In this document: piece after piece, positions 22,489-32,975 of the stretch
Layout of the letters: every line of letters starts with the position of its first letter
How positions within the stretch are numbered: the first letter of the stretch is position 1
Assembly: GCA_946902875.1 (NCBI GenBank)
Contig: OX336345.1
Location: 18,755,395-18,819,394, forward strand
Direction of reading: 5' to 3'
DNA length: 64,000 nucleotides
From: Nematopogon swammerdamellus
Lineage: Eukaryota; Arthropoda; Insecta; Lepidoptera; Adelidae
Notes under the pieces: model-generated
The model's database searches: none
The model's input: only the letters and a program-made list of their open reading frames with translations
What the model was told of the DNA's origin: nothing
Program-made: the position numbers and the translations under genes

Positions 22489-23331
22489 CACGAGTCAGTA
22501 AGCCTGGATACGCTATACATAGGAGGACAGGGGTAGCCGCGCGTCGGCGCACACGCGCCAGCGCGTCAGTCTAGCGCCGGCGACCGATCTTAGTCTCCGT
22601 CCGCCGCTCAGGTGGAGCGAACGTGCGCGTCTGTCACAAAATGCCTCATTGTGCAGTGCTTTGGTGCAAAAAGTCGTCGAAAAATTCAAACTTGAACACA
22701 GATGGAGTCACCTTTCACGAGTAAGTACTTTCATTCAATTTGATAGCATTTTTCGCTTGAATTTCAGTAACAAACATCGGCGTAACATGGAGAGCTCTTT
22801 TCTGCTTACCCACCATAGGTCGACTATCGTGTTGGATGCAGTTAGCTCTTGTAATTTTTTTTGTTTATTGATAAATATGTATGTTAAATGTATACAGATA
22901 TTTCATGCATTCTGCCTTATTGCCAAAGGACATTTCTTCTAGTCAACCTCAGCAGGTTTCCTCGTTCAATATTCGTTTATCGCGCTTTTTTCATTCAACC
23001 AGTACCTACCGGTTTTTACTTTTGAGCGACTCTAAAGGAATTAATTTCTTTAGGTCATGCGTCTACCGGGAATTAGTCTTGTTATGCTTAGCATTAACAA
23101 AATTAATTCATAATGAATACCCCGTTAGCATTTAGCACTGCTAAGCGCCCTGATGAATAAAAATTAATGCTAAATGCTAAGCAATAATCACATTTAATTT
23201 TAAGCATTGCTGTTTCGTTCGTAAAACTTTGTTGGTTCGTTTGTTTTGGAACGCACAAAGCAATGAAGTATGTGCTATTTATCTGTGGTACTGCTAAATG
23301 CTAAATGCTATATAGCGCCTGCGCTCCGCTG
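22489..23331 (+). repeat. Right arm of the long inverted repeat (THAP-exon unit)
   Basis: Inverted mate of 1-853. The match ends outward at CTCCGCTG (23331), followed by a (GCTA)n run, and inward at CACGAGTCAGTA. A third, short match to the inward boundary (GTATCCAGGCTTGCTGACTC) lies at about 24377. Confidence 0.85.
22641..22720 (+). pseudogene. THAP-type zinc-finger first exon (right copy)
   Basis: ATG at 22641; 80 bp encoding the same 26 residues as the left copy, with Cys4, Cys9 and the Phe-His near the end. Donor GTAAGT is at 22721, exon end in phase 2. A possible acceptor TTTCAG precedes TAACAAACATCGGCGTAACA at about 22767. Here the KYVW codons of the left copy are deleted or changed, altering the downstream frame. 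The second half of the THAP zinc site is not found, so a complete gene is unlikely. Confidence 0.6.
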
Positions 23332-23400
23332 CTAGCTAGCTAGCTAGCATCTAAATGCGAAATGCGATGCGATCATGCGAGTGAGGGGTCGGAATTATCA

Positions 23401-23760
23401 TCTGTCACGTGATCATTAGTTTTGGTCATATCTACAGAACCACTGGACTTAGACCCATCGTGTTGGTACTCAAACTGAACGTCTCGGTGAGATCTACCCA
23501 TCTGTCACGTGTTAATTTGTTTTGGTCATATCTCGAGAACCACTGAACTTAGACCCATCGTGTTGGTACTCAAACTGAACGTCTCGATGAGATCTACCCA
23601 TCTATCACGTGATAATTTGTTTTGGTCATACCTGGAAAACCTCATTTTACCGTAAAAAAATTAAATATCCAGGTGGGTATGGCTGGTTAGTTTGTTAAAA
23701 AAGGCAAAGCCTGGAAAACCTCATTTTACCGTAAAAAAATTAAATATCGAGGTGGGTACT
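23401..23760. repeat. Two adjacent short tandem repeats
   Basis: A 100-bp unit begins TCTGTCACGTG at 23401, 23501 and (TCTATCACGTG) 23601, the last partial. Then CCTGGAAAACCTCATTTTAC occurs at 23631 and 23710, a 79-bp period. Confidence 0.85.
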
Positions 23761-24574
23761 CATAAATTTTTTATGGTAGGGTAGATTTTCGCGAATTTTT
23801 CGCGAAGTCATATTGCAATATAATTTGTCATATCGTTGGCTAAGTAATTAGCAAATAGTTGTTAATAATATAATTTTTTTTTTTTGGTTACAAAACTTTT
23901 CGACTTTCTAACATTATTTTTTTAATTTTGGAAAATTCCAATAACAAATACTCCAATAAGATAATACCAATGTACGAGGTCTTACATATCATTGTTTAGG
24001 AAATTTTATGTAGATTTATAATAAAGTATCCGAGGTATCTCAGAACTTAGAACTATTATCGTGTTTATGCGAAAATCTGCAAATTCGCAAAATTGTGAAA
24101 GGGGCGTTGCCTTTGTTCATTTAAGAGAAAGTTATATTATTCCCTTGATGTAAAGAAGGGTTAAACATTGTTAAATCCGTTTCATCTTTTTATCGCGAAT
24201 CGACACAATGAGCGACTTATTGTATGAATCCCGTTCAAACGTATGGAAGACTGGCGTCACTTGGCTACCTACTCGCTCGGCCAATCACGGCGTTCCATGC
24301 GCCGCTCCCGCCTCAGACTTCACACCCCTTTGGCGGCTACCTCGGTTCTCATACAAACGATGCCGTATTTCGTATCCAGGCTTGCTGACTCGTGGTGCCA
24401 CGGCACGCCCCACGGTGTGTGTGTGCGAAAAATTCCTTATTTGTCGTCCGGAGGAGCAATAGGTAGTCGTCAGTCAGTGCATCCCAGCCCAGGAGAGGAA
24501 TAAACTCTACATTATGAAATACAACTTATGCCTATCCGTGAATTTATTCTTTATTTATAGATTCATCATTTAAA
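23761..24574. other. Unassigned sequence
   Basis: AT-rich to 24200, then a GC-richer stretch with two overlapping 84-86-codon frames of no recognisable family (24208-24503). Confidence 0.4.
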
Positions 24575-24645
24575 AAGGCGTCGTTAGACACCTTTATGCG
24601 TGGCTCGGCACCAATGTCTCGCTTTCAATAGAAAAAAAAAACACA
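24575..24645 (+). mobile_element. LINE 3' tail
   Basis: GGCGTCGTTAGACACCTTTA, CGCTTTCAATAG and an A-run, as at 6285-6384. Confidence 0.65.
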
Positions 24646-24830
24646 AAACTAAAGAATTAAAACTTACCTATATTGAGTTATCTATCAAAAGGGGCGTTTT
24701 CAAAAGTTCCCAGAACCCTTGCGGCATTACCCCGCTGGATGGCAAGCTTACCCTTTGAATAAAGTAGGACCTTGCTGGACGCCAGCTGCGTCCACCAGCA
24801 GAGGTCCAAGCCTCTTTAAGAAGCTTTAAT
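24646..24830 (-). pseudogene. Third copy of the captured LINE segment, fragment
   Basis: Plus text GGGGCGTTTTCAAAAGTTCC, TTGCGGCATTACCCCGCTGG and GGACGCCAGCTGCGTCCACC is homologous to 7700-7860. It lacks the flanking tandem blocks and follows the LINE tail directly. Confidence 0.65.
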
Positions 24831-25381
24831 GAATTAACTTACACTACTCTAAACTCAAGAAAAACTCGACTGATTTACATGCGGTCTCATCTTGCACCTT
24901 ATTTTACCTATACTCATTTGTCTAGCAATATTCTTGGAGGAAATAGGCAATATTGCATAATATCTTCACTCGCTCCTGCAAATGAGTATGTATCTACGTA
25001 TAAATGTATGTGCATAGATAGCTTGTATATGTGTGTCAGCCAGCCCTACTCTGGGGCGTTCGCTCGCTCCCTCGCATTTCGGAGATCGTGCTCTGGCGAC
25101 CCAGTTCCGCAGCCCCACTTTATTCCATTCATAATGCCCTAGGGCTCCCCCGAGGGCGGCGGGCGCTGCGGCGGCGCTGCCAACGGTGCCTGCGTATACA
25201 CTCGCCCTGTTTATCTTGTCGTGTTTGCAGCGAGTTTACATTGAAATAGAAACCGTTTCATACTCATTATGTTTGCCCGCTGCTGCTCTGATGAACTCGC
25301 CTCCCTCATCCCTCCTCCTCCTTTTCGCAAAACCCGCCGTACTCTCGCAGTACAACCCTTTGTGGTCGACAGAAGAGTATA
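24831..25381. other. Unassigned sequence
   Basis: Overlapping short plus-strand frames (24879-25458) with no family. GC-rich 25140-25190. Confidence 0.4.
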
Positions 25382-25392
25382 ATGTAATTAAA

Positions 25393-25731
25393 AAAACGGT
25401 GTGTGGCCGGTACTTAAAAAGAATAGCCCCACTGCATGTCTCCCCGTGCATGTCGTAAAAGGCGACTAAGGGATAGGAACGAGATGCCGTGCTAAAGAGC
25501 GACAGGCTAGCCACCTCTCACCTTGGCACGGTCTTTTCACCGAGTCATGCTGCAGGTGTGCATTCGTGCCTTATTTGCTGCTTGATAATCATCTTGTCCG
25601 AATACTTTGCTAAACGTGGTGGTTGGTGTTGTGCTGTAATTTACCAAAGTACTTGCAGCACACCAACGATTACTCTGCTTACCCTGATTGTCGGTCGAGT
25701 TGTCTGTATAGAGCGTGTGGTGTGTATGTGT
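25393..25731 (+). mobile_element. SINE-like family B copy with 11-bp target duplication
   Basis: Flanked by ATGTAATTAAA at 25382-25392 and 25732-25742. Head GTGTGTGGCCGGTACTTAAA, then CCCCACTGCATGTCTCCCCG, GTCGTAAAAGGCGACTAAGG, GTTGTGCTGTAATTTACC, and a GT-rich 3' end. The duplication defines a 339-bp unit inserted by a retroposition-type mechanism. Confidence 0.85.
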
Positions 25732-25742
25732 ATGTAATTAAA

Positions 25743-26194
25743 TGCCGTAAACTCGAATTTACCTAATTTTAGATTTGATTGACAAAATCTCCTGCTAAAT
25801 CTAGCTAAATAAAAGTTAAGTTGGCAACACCACCTTTAGCGCATATTATGTGTGAAGTGTACACCAGTAATATGTGGCATGCATAGTGATACCAGAAAGA
25901 GGTACGAGTCACGATGGATTTATATGACTGTAGATAAGCGTAAAGTACCTATAGATACCTACATAGGTACCTAGTACACAGGGGAGGGTAAACCACCTAG
26001 TAAATCATTAATGCGTCGGTGAGGGCGGTGCTGAAACTGGCGGATGGTCCCTTTTGAGTTTCAGCAAGTAGATGAGGGTTTTACAATTTTATTTTTTTAG
26101 AGAAAGTTATTATCAGTGCCCTTGTAGTACATTAGACGAGCTGTATTGACTGAAATAACTTAACATAACATTCCAAACGCTGTTACGACAAACC
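25743..26194. other. Unassigned sequence
   Basis: No exon or recognised repeat. Confidence 0.4.
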
Positions 26195-26450
26195 GGGTAA
26201 GCAGAGTAATCTGTGTTGTGGTGCACGGACTTTAGCAAATTACAGAACAACACGTATCGCAAATTATTCGGACAAGATAACTACGAAGCAGCAAGTAAGG
26301 CATGAAGACCCACCTGCTGCATTCTCGGCGGAAGGACCGTGCCACGGTGAGAGGTGGCTATCCTATCGCCCTTTCGTACGGCATATCCTTATCTCTTAGT
26401 CGCCTTTTAAGACATGCCGGCCTCAAGCTCAAGTACCGGCCTCACACAGT
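26195..26450 (-). mobile_element. SINE-like family B copy
   Basis: Antisense: CCGGGTAAGCAGAGTAATCT, CAAGATAACTACGAAGCAGC, AGTCGCCTTTTAAGACATGC, AAGTACCGGCCTCACACAG. A gap removes the ACTGCATCTCTCCCC segment. Confidence 0.7.
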
Positions 26451-26958
26451 AATTGATTAACTGAAATACCTACTACAAAAAGTACATTTGGTTTTTTTTT
26501 ATGGTATTTTTAACCTGTATGGGTGGTCGTGCCGAGGGATGTGGTTGATCCAATATTTGAAATATGGGCAACTCTAATTCGTCCCAATACATTTGTTATG
26601 TATGACCCCATTACTATGATCAACTCCTCACTATAAAGAACACGAACTAAGTATCGACATGGCACGAACTTCCGACGTGAACAGGTTTAGCGTCACACGT
26701 AGTATCCATGTCAGGTCAAAATCGTCCAGTCGTCCGGCTACACTGACCCACGTACACGTGTTTAGCGGACACGATGAACCTTAAATGCTTCTGATCTTGT
26801 TTGCCCACTCGCGCAAGCCTGCCCAGCCCCCGCCCCGCCCCGCTGTCGCATGGTCACTCATCCTGTTCATTTCGCCTCACTGCCCGGCCCGTGCGAAATT
26901 CTGCACGAATACGTTTTCATGCGCCAAGAAGAATGCGTGGACAAGGCCTTGTGTAGTA
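26451..26958. other. Unassigned sequence
   Basis: C-rich 26815-26900; no exon recognised. Confidence 0.4.
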
Positions 26959-27684
26959 CTAGCTTTAGCCCGCGGCTTCGCTCGCGTGAAATTCGTTTTT
27001 AAAAACAAGAAAGTATGTACTGTATGTACTGTGTGAGGCCGGTACTTAATAAGAATAATAAGAATAGCCCTTCTGCATATCTCCCCGTGCATGTCGTAAA
27101 CGGCGACTAAGGGATAAGGACAAGATGCCGTGCATAAGGGCGACAGGCTAGCCGCCTCTCACCTTGGCACGGTGTTTCCACCGAGTCTTGCAGCAGGCGG
27201 GCCTTCATGCCTTACTTGCTACCTGATCTGAGTTATCTTGTCCGAATAGTTTGCTAAACGTGATGGTCGGTGTTGTGCTGCAATTTACCAGAATACTTGC
27301 AGCACAACACCGATTACTCTGCTTACCCCGATTGTCGTGATACGGCGTGTGGCGTGTGTGTGTAAAGTATGTAAGCCCGATACTGTACCTTTGTTTCGGC
27401 GCGCGGAACAATTCGGTATGTATGAGAGCCGCGTCTTAGCGTAACTGGAACTGAATTTTATTTAGCCTTCCTGTGTCAGGTATAGTTAAATGTGCTTGTA
27501 CTAAGTTTCATCGAATTCGGATGATCGGTTTAAGAGTCATGGAGGAATATAAATATATACAGAAAATATTTCTAAAAATTGACAATTAGTTTTAGTATCA
27601 TACATAGAGTCTACAACGCAGTATATCATAAAACAAAGTAACTTACTCCATGACCATCCCTTACAGATTTATTATTAGTATTGA
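26959..27684 (-). mobile_element. Helitron-like element (family E) with nested SINE-like insert
   Basis: Minus strand starts TCAATACTAATAATAAATCT after A (27685 side) and ends CGCGGGCTAAAGCTAG before T, fitting TC...CTAG with an A/T target. Internal GTCATGGAGTAAGTTACTTT and GTTCCGCGCGCCGAAACAAA (antisense wording). Same family as 49003-49356 and 63004-63217. Non-autonomous, interrupted at 27020-27363. Confidence 0.6.
27020..27363 (+). mobile_element. SINE-like family B copy nested in Helitron, 10-bp target duplication
   Basis: Flanked by AAAGTATGTA at 27010-27019 and 27364-27373. Contains GTGTGAGGCCGGTACTTAAT, CATATCTCCCCGTGCATGTC, GTTGTGCTGCAATTTACC and a (GT)n end. Removing it restores continuity with the uninterrupted copy at 49003-49356. 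Confidence 0.85.
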
Positions 27685-28689
27685 TGTTCTGTTTTTACGG
27701 TCGGGAGTAGCATAATATTTAAAAGGTATATAATTAATATATTTATGGCATGCCACGACGTAGTTACTTCCACCCTTAGGCGGCATTGCTCTAATAACCA
27801 TTTAAATAGAGCATTTTTAAATGGTTTGAGTTCACTAAATTTTTGGCGCCCCGTCATGTTCCTGTCGTAATTAGCTAAGATAAGGTAAGATAACTGGGTG
27901 CCATGTCAGTTCTTCCCCTTCTTTGTGCGCACATTGTCCTTTCACCTGCTCAACGCGTTGAATGAAACCCTTTACACTTGTTACCATTAACCGACTTCTT
28001 CAAAAAAAGGAGGTTATTTGGTTGAAGTTATGTCGAACGAGGTGTATGTAAATTCGTTCGTTGGCCCACTTCGACCGACGCGGCGGCGGGGAGGGGCGTC
28101 AGCTCGGGCGTCAGCGACACCGTCCCTCGCATCGCAGGTGTCGTCGTACTCATAACTAAGGCCAATCAATGACGGGCACCACCCACACCACAGAAATCTG
28201 AATAAATTCCGACTTCTGTGGGCTCGACTCTGGTTTTCTAACGCGATCGATTAATTTAAGTCATTAGTGTTAACATTTTGATAATGTATTGGGTAATTAA
28301 ACAAACATTCACAGATTAAATAAATAGGGAAATACCTGGTTAGTTCTTACTTTGTTTTTGTGGAAATATATGTAACTATAATGGAAAAAGATACGAAGAA
28401 TAGACATAGTGCCCTCGCTACATTACGTACAACGTAAAACCTTTGGCCAACGCCACAGTTTGAACCAGGCCGAAAGAATGTTGGGCGAAAGGGCTATGAA
28501 AATTGTGTAGTATTTTCCGTAATAGTTTTCAATGTAGTCGGCATGAGATAGTATTGTCCGTCCAGTTGAGTGTATCCCGCACGACCAAATAGAAGTACTG
28601 GTATGGTACCTACTTCGACAGGAACTGAAAAGTGTAGGAAGAACTACAATGTCACTTTCCATAATAACAACTTGACTACATTGATCAAA
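27685..28689. other. Unassigned sequence
   Basis: A fragment of the AACCGACTTC...AAAAGGAGGTT repeat end is at about 27988-28017. GC-rich 28075-28140. No exon recognised. Confidence 0.4.
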
Positions 28690-28985
28690 CTTGGCTTATA
28701 CCATGGTTGGTATTCGCGGTCATTTTCACCGACATTTCGGATAGGCGCGTGAAGTCCATCTTCAGTGCGAGTGCCTGGCTGCGATCGGGCCCGCGGTTAA
28801 CAGAACACTGCCTGTCAAACGCGAGCGGCTGCGAAGATTATAGTCGCAGCTGTGGGTAGGCACCAATTCGGCTTGGGCTGCGTTCCGCACCTCCGCCGAG
28901 GAGCAGAATGTACTGACGGTGTCCTCCAGCTGCTGCTGGTGCACACCCTCAGACCTGCCGCTCTTCAGGGAGGCGAGCACGGGGT
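28690..28985 (-). pseudogene. Penelope-like retroelement C-terminal/3' fragment (tentative)
   Basis: Minus frame LASLKSGRSEGVHQQQLEDT, VSTFCSSAEVRNAAQAELVP, THSCDYNLRSRSR, ending at a stop. It is followed by CACTGAAGATGGACTTCACG and TATCCGAAATGTCGGTGAAA. The CTGAAGATGG...CCGAAATGTCGG layout resembles the terminal region of Penelope-like elements, which often carry minimal hammerhead motifs there. The protein itself I do not recognise with certainty. Confidence 0.4.
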
Positions 28986-29074
28986 TCCATACCGGAGACA
29001 GCCTTCTCTGTTGAAGTTCGCATGCTTCGAGATCTCGATTGACTCACGGTCACGGATGATGCGTGGAAAGAGTC

Positions 29075-29460
29075 GTTTTTCAGGAGTGGTTTGGGCATCG
29101 GCTTCTCATGCGAGAGGTCCGGGTTCGATTCCGATCGGCTTGTACCAATAAGTTTTTTCTGACGAAAAAAATTACGTGCATACCTACACTTGCTGCTTCA
29201 CCGTTCGGAACCGGTATAAAACTGTAGGTCCCTTCCCTTGTCCCTTACTAGGTGGTAGGCTCAAATTGTAGCCGACTGAGTTGGTACCACCGTACTGGAT
29301 GTAAGATGGCCGTATAGCAGCCTCGGTTGTGTTCTCCTCTAGTCCAGTATAGCCAGCAATCCAGGGAAGTCTCCGGTATGGCACCTACCTTCTTGGACGT
29401 GATATAGGCTGGTCGGAGCATGTGCTTTGGCCCCTCTGTCTGACTCAGCGACCTATACTG
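29075..29460 (+). mobile_element. tRNA-related SINE (family D)
   Basis: Head with GAGTGGTTTGGGCATCGGC, GCGAGAGGTCC and B-box GGTTCGATTCC at about 29114-29124. Body: TTTTTTCTGACGAAAAAAAT, CCGTTCGGAACCGGTATAAA, GGTGGTAGGCTCAAATTGTA, TCCGGTATGGCACC. The opposite-strand copy at 5680-6215 matches throughout. Confidence 0.75.
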
Positions 29461-29974
29461 GATTACATAAAAAAAATCACCAGATCTATTAAAACATTTA
29501 TTACGAGTGGCATGGCTTCATGTTGCCCAGGTGCACAAATCTTAATCATACTGCAGGCGAGATATCAATGCGCCGAGACATTTAAATACGAGCTGTGACA
29601 TGCCATTTGCTTCATGAACGTCCTCAGAAATAAGTGCTTACTGAATCTAAGTGCCTACTGAATCTAAGTGCATTGTTTAATTTGTGATTAGTGATTACTG
29701 ATTAGTAATGTATACAGCTAATTAGTGTTGTAGTTAGTAGTGTCTGCTAGTAGCAGTAATATATAAGTCAATGGCTAGTAGTGAGTTGACTTCAAGTTTT
29801 CTCACGACGTGATTCGCGCACGTCACGCCGCCATATTCGGAGGCAGGGCCTCCGCAGGGCTCATACTGTGACCTTGCTAGTTATGCGGTTACCCTTGACA
29901 CAAGTATGTAGGTAGGTACACCTTGCACGGTGGAGATGATTGTACCTATGTAAGTATGTACGTATTTACCTTAA
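29461..29974. other. Unassigned sequence
   Basis: 29640-29760 contains a degenerate AGTGATTAGTNNTG-like short repeat. Nothing else recognised. Confidence 0.4.
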
Positions 29975-30080
29975 GTCAGTCAGTCAACGTGTATGCGTGC
30001 GTATGCGTCCACTGTTGGACATTGCCTTCCTCCACGCCTTCAGCGGTACGGAACCACTGCTTTCCGCCGACACGTAAGTT
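29975..30080 (-). pseudogene. LINE (RTE-type) C-terminal tail
   Basis: GTCAGTCAACGTGTATGCGT ... TCCACTGTTGGACAT ... GGAACCACTGCTTTCCGCCG is the inverse of the end of 1320-1555 (the VQQW...region and the final GACTGACTGA). Confidence 0.65.
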
Positions 30081-30183
30081 GTTTCTTTATTTACATATTA
30101 TGTGAATTACATACATACTTATGTAAAAAAAAGATGTAGAATGTAGATGAATGTTATTAGTCGTTTTGTTATGTATGATATGA

Positions 30184-30400
30184 CTAGCTGTGCCCGCGGC
30201 TCCGCCCGCTCTCATATTTCACTTCACTGCTAACCTCATAAGCCATTTAGCGTGATAGTAAGTAGCCTATAATTGATGGGAAGAATCAAGCTATCCGTAG
30301 ATTTTTTTTTTTAATTAAATCGGTTAAGTGGTTCTCGAGTTATAAGCCGACAGACAGACACTCAGACAGAAAGCAGACGTTGGATTTTATTATAGGTAAG
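30184..30400 (-). mobile_element. Helitron-like end fragment
   Basis: CTAGCTGTGCCCGCGGCTCC preceded by A at the left. The right side has GGTTCTCGAGTTATAAGCCG, (ACAG)n and GGATTTTATTATAGG. Short internally deleted member of the 7244-9379 style. Confidence 0.5.
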
Positions 30401-30922
30401 AAAAACAATATGAATATAATATATAATTTATTACTACGATGAACTTGAGTTTGATTGAATTAAAATATAAAACTATCACGCCTTATCACGTGGCTGTGGG
30501 TTCTGTGATCAAGATTCGCAAAATTATTTGTGGTTCTACTGTAGAAAAGTACCAAATGTGTTTTTTTTTCAAGGTAGGTAAATTAACAAAAAATACATAT
30601 TACATGGACCAAGACCCGAAGGGTCTTGCCAAGGTCAGGTTTAGGTTCTTAACTATTTCTACATATAACCTACCTAGACCTAGATTCGAATGATTTATCT
30701 GGTCGTTGACGCGTCACTGCGGTTTAACTGTTGCGTAAAGCATTCACGAAGAAGCCTTACTGCCTCTCACTGTTCGTACGTACCTAGCTAGGTAACACAG
30801 GCAACCACATACATACACATACTACATACATACTGCTGCGCTAATTATATTTACTAATATTATTTATTATATATAATATAATTGTTTGCACAAATAAAAT
30901 GTTGGTAGTAGGTATACCTACA
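30401..30922. other. Unassigned sequence
   Basis: No exon or recognised repeat; ACATACATAC microsatellite near 30808-30832. Confidence 0.4.
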
Positions 30923-31165
30923 GGAGCGGCGGCCGAGTGGTCTGGGCGCCTCGTCGCTTCTCTTGCGAGAGGTCCGAGTTTCGAATCCGGTCTGCGTGTG
31001 TGTATCAATGAGGTTTTTCTGATTTGAAATGTGTGCGACATTGCATGCTTCACCAGCTGCTCCTTGTTTCGGATTCCATGTAAAACTATAGGCCCACGGC
31101 CCACCGGGTTGACAGGAGTAAATTGCCTAAAGCAATAAGTACGCCCATTAGGTGGCATCAAGTGT
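30923..31165 (+). mobile_element. tRNA-derived SINE
   Basis: A-box-like GGCCGAGTGGTCTGGGCG (30932 onwards) and B-box-like TTTCGAATCC (30982 onwards) lie about 35 bp apart, resembling a class with a Ser/Leu-type D arm. The body has GAGGTTTTTCTGATTTGAAA, TGCATGCTTCACCAGCTGC and AAACTATAGGCCCACGG. Its head is homologous to that at 29075. Not a tRNA gene, because there is no acceptor stem closure. Confidence 0.7.
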
Positions 31166-31429
31166 AATATTGTTTATTCGTAATATGTATGTTGTATGTA
31201 AAGTGTCGGTGCCTAAGTTCATGTGGCCTAAGGCCCGGGCTACATGATGCTGTTATTTTCCTGAGCGGAGATTATTAGCCCCGCCTCCCTCGCCGCCTCC
31301 CGAAAAAATATAATCAGCATCCCATACAAAATGTAGTATGCATGTGTGTAGGCTTGCCGTAAATTTTCCAGACTCAGGTCCGGACGCCACACTGATCCTC
31401 AAAAAAGAGGGCCTCCCCCTTCCGGATGG

Positions 31430-31615
31430 GTACAACCACCGCACTGAATGAAGGTTGGTCGAAGCAGTTATGAAATAAAAAAAATAGTTCATGTTTTCCT
31501 ACCAGTTCAGCACAATCAAAAAGGAGGAAGCACTGACATGGCACCCAGTTCACCAAAGCGTGTTGGGCTGATATCACCGCTAGGTAGCACTATTTTCGGT
31601 GGTGTAGCCCGCCTA
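31430..31615 (+). mobile_element. SINE-like family A, divergent copy
   Basis: ACCACCGCACTGAATGAAGG, GTTCATGTTTTCC, GAAGCACTGACATGGCACCC, GTTGGGCTGATATCACCGC; no poly(A) end. It lies between inverted GGCTTGCC (31351) and GGCAAGCC (32129) motifs. Confidence 0.55.
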
Positions 31616-32570
31616 AGCGCGTCTTGCACCAACACGAGTTTAAAGTTAAGTAGCGAGTTATGGATTTAAACGCGGTTCACACATACAACGGGTGCTAGTT
31701 TAACGAGTTAAACTGGTTTATATATTAAATTTGTGTTGGTGCAAGTGGGCCTAAGTCAGGTGCATAAGAAAAATTTAAAGATTCAAAATCAACGCAATTC
31801 TCTATTTATTAAAATATAATATAAGACATACAATTACAATAATTATTATGTTCATGAGCTTGCATAATACTTGTATAATATATGTAAAATTAATAGAAAA
31901 TTTTGAAAATGTGAAATAAAGATGAGCTTACTTATTATTATTAATATGGCTACTGATTACTCGGTCCTTCTCCATCTCCAGCTTCATATTCACGTCTTCG
32001 TTTGGCTCCTTCTGACTCAGTACCTTTCGTACTTTTTAGAAAATTCCAGACGTAATTACGAGTCCGGCCGGACAAAAGTCCGGACATGGTTGCCAAATCC
32101 GGACAGTCCGGACTAAATCCGGACGTATGGCAAGCCTACCTAAGTGTGTATCGTATCGGTAGAAACATGGGACCTCCTTGCAAGTAGGTTAAATACATTG
32201 AAACGGCCGTTCACGTTTGCCGATGCTCGTGGGCTCGTCTTGCTTGCTTGCTTGTCACCACGGAGCACGACACGGGCGCATGTTACCTCGAAGTCGCAGG
32301 CCGACCGAGGCACGAGTCACGACCGTTTGCGTGCTCGTCCTTGATTAGCGTGCTGAATTCTGATTGATCATTGCGCACAGCGGCCATAGATAAATCTTCA
32401 GTTATCCGCTCTCCCAACCACACATTAAACATCTCCTCCGTTCCGCTCTTTGAGCGCGAGAGCGCCTGCGTTACGGCTTCGCTTCTTCCTATTTCGTAAA
32501 CACGCAAGTTCACCGTTACACCAGCTGTTAGGTAGGTTGCATTGCGTAGGTAGGTAGATAAGTAAACAAC
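31616..32570. other. Unassigned sequence
   Basis: Repeated GTCCGGAC-type words at about 32063-32125 beside GGCAAGCC. No exon recognised in 32140-32570. Confidence 0.4.
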
Positions 32571-32574
32571 CTGC

Positions 32575-32815
32575 TAAGCGTACGAATTCTATGGCAGCGC
32601 GTCGGCGGCGCGGGGGGGCACCACTAACGAATGACGGCGGGAGGGGGGCGTTGAAAATCGCGCTTGGCGGGAAAAAAGAAGATTTGTTATTATTGCTCTC
32701 TCGCTCGACGCGCGCATGCTGCGCTCCTCGCGCTTACTGAATGGGCGGAGCCTGCGCGGCGGCCATCATTGCCTTGAATGCAATGGTGCTGCCGCCGCTG
32801 CGGAGAGTAGCGAAA
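32575..32815. promoter_or_regulatory. CpG-rich segment upstream of KDM3 exon A (candidate regulatory)
   Basis: Locally very GC/CpG-rich in an AT-rich context. Contains TTGGCGGGAAA (32664-32674), an E2F-type site, and GCGGCCATCATTG. It ends about 160 bp before the exon A acceptor. No transcription start is demonstrable; it could be a promoter, a non-coding first exon or an intronic island. Confidence 0.3.
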
Positions 32816-32856
32816 GTGTTTTGTTATTTACTGGTTCCCTTTTAGTTCGTAGTTCT

Positions 32857-32899
32857 GCCAGTGCCTTATAGATGGCGTCGAGAGGATATTTGCGAAGCA
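32857..32899 (+). repeat. 43-bp segment with an inverted partner after the exon array
   Basis: GCCAGTGCCTTATAGATGGC ... TTTGCGAAGCA matches 38029-38071 inverted at 41 of 43 bases by eye. Confidence 0.75.
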
Positions 32900-32975
32900 T
32901 TTTGTCTAATATTTTTATTACCGCTTAAATTTAATTTAAATGCATTTCATTGAATTTATATTTTCTTCTTTACAG

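Noticed and set aside
31349..32138. hAT-like element bounded by GGCTTGCC / GGCAAGCC with GTCCGGA words
   Set aside because: Ends mirror each other, but no 8-bp target duplication could be found, so boundaries are unsupported.
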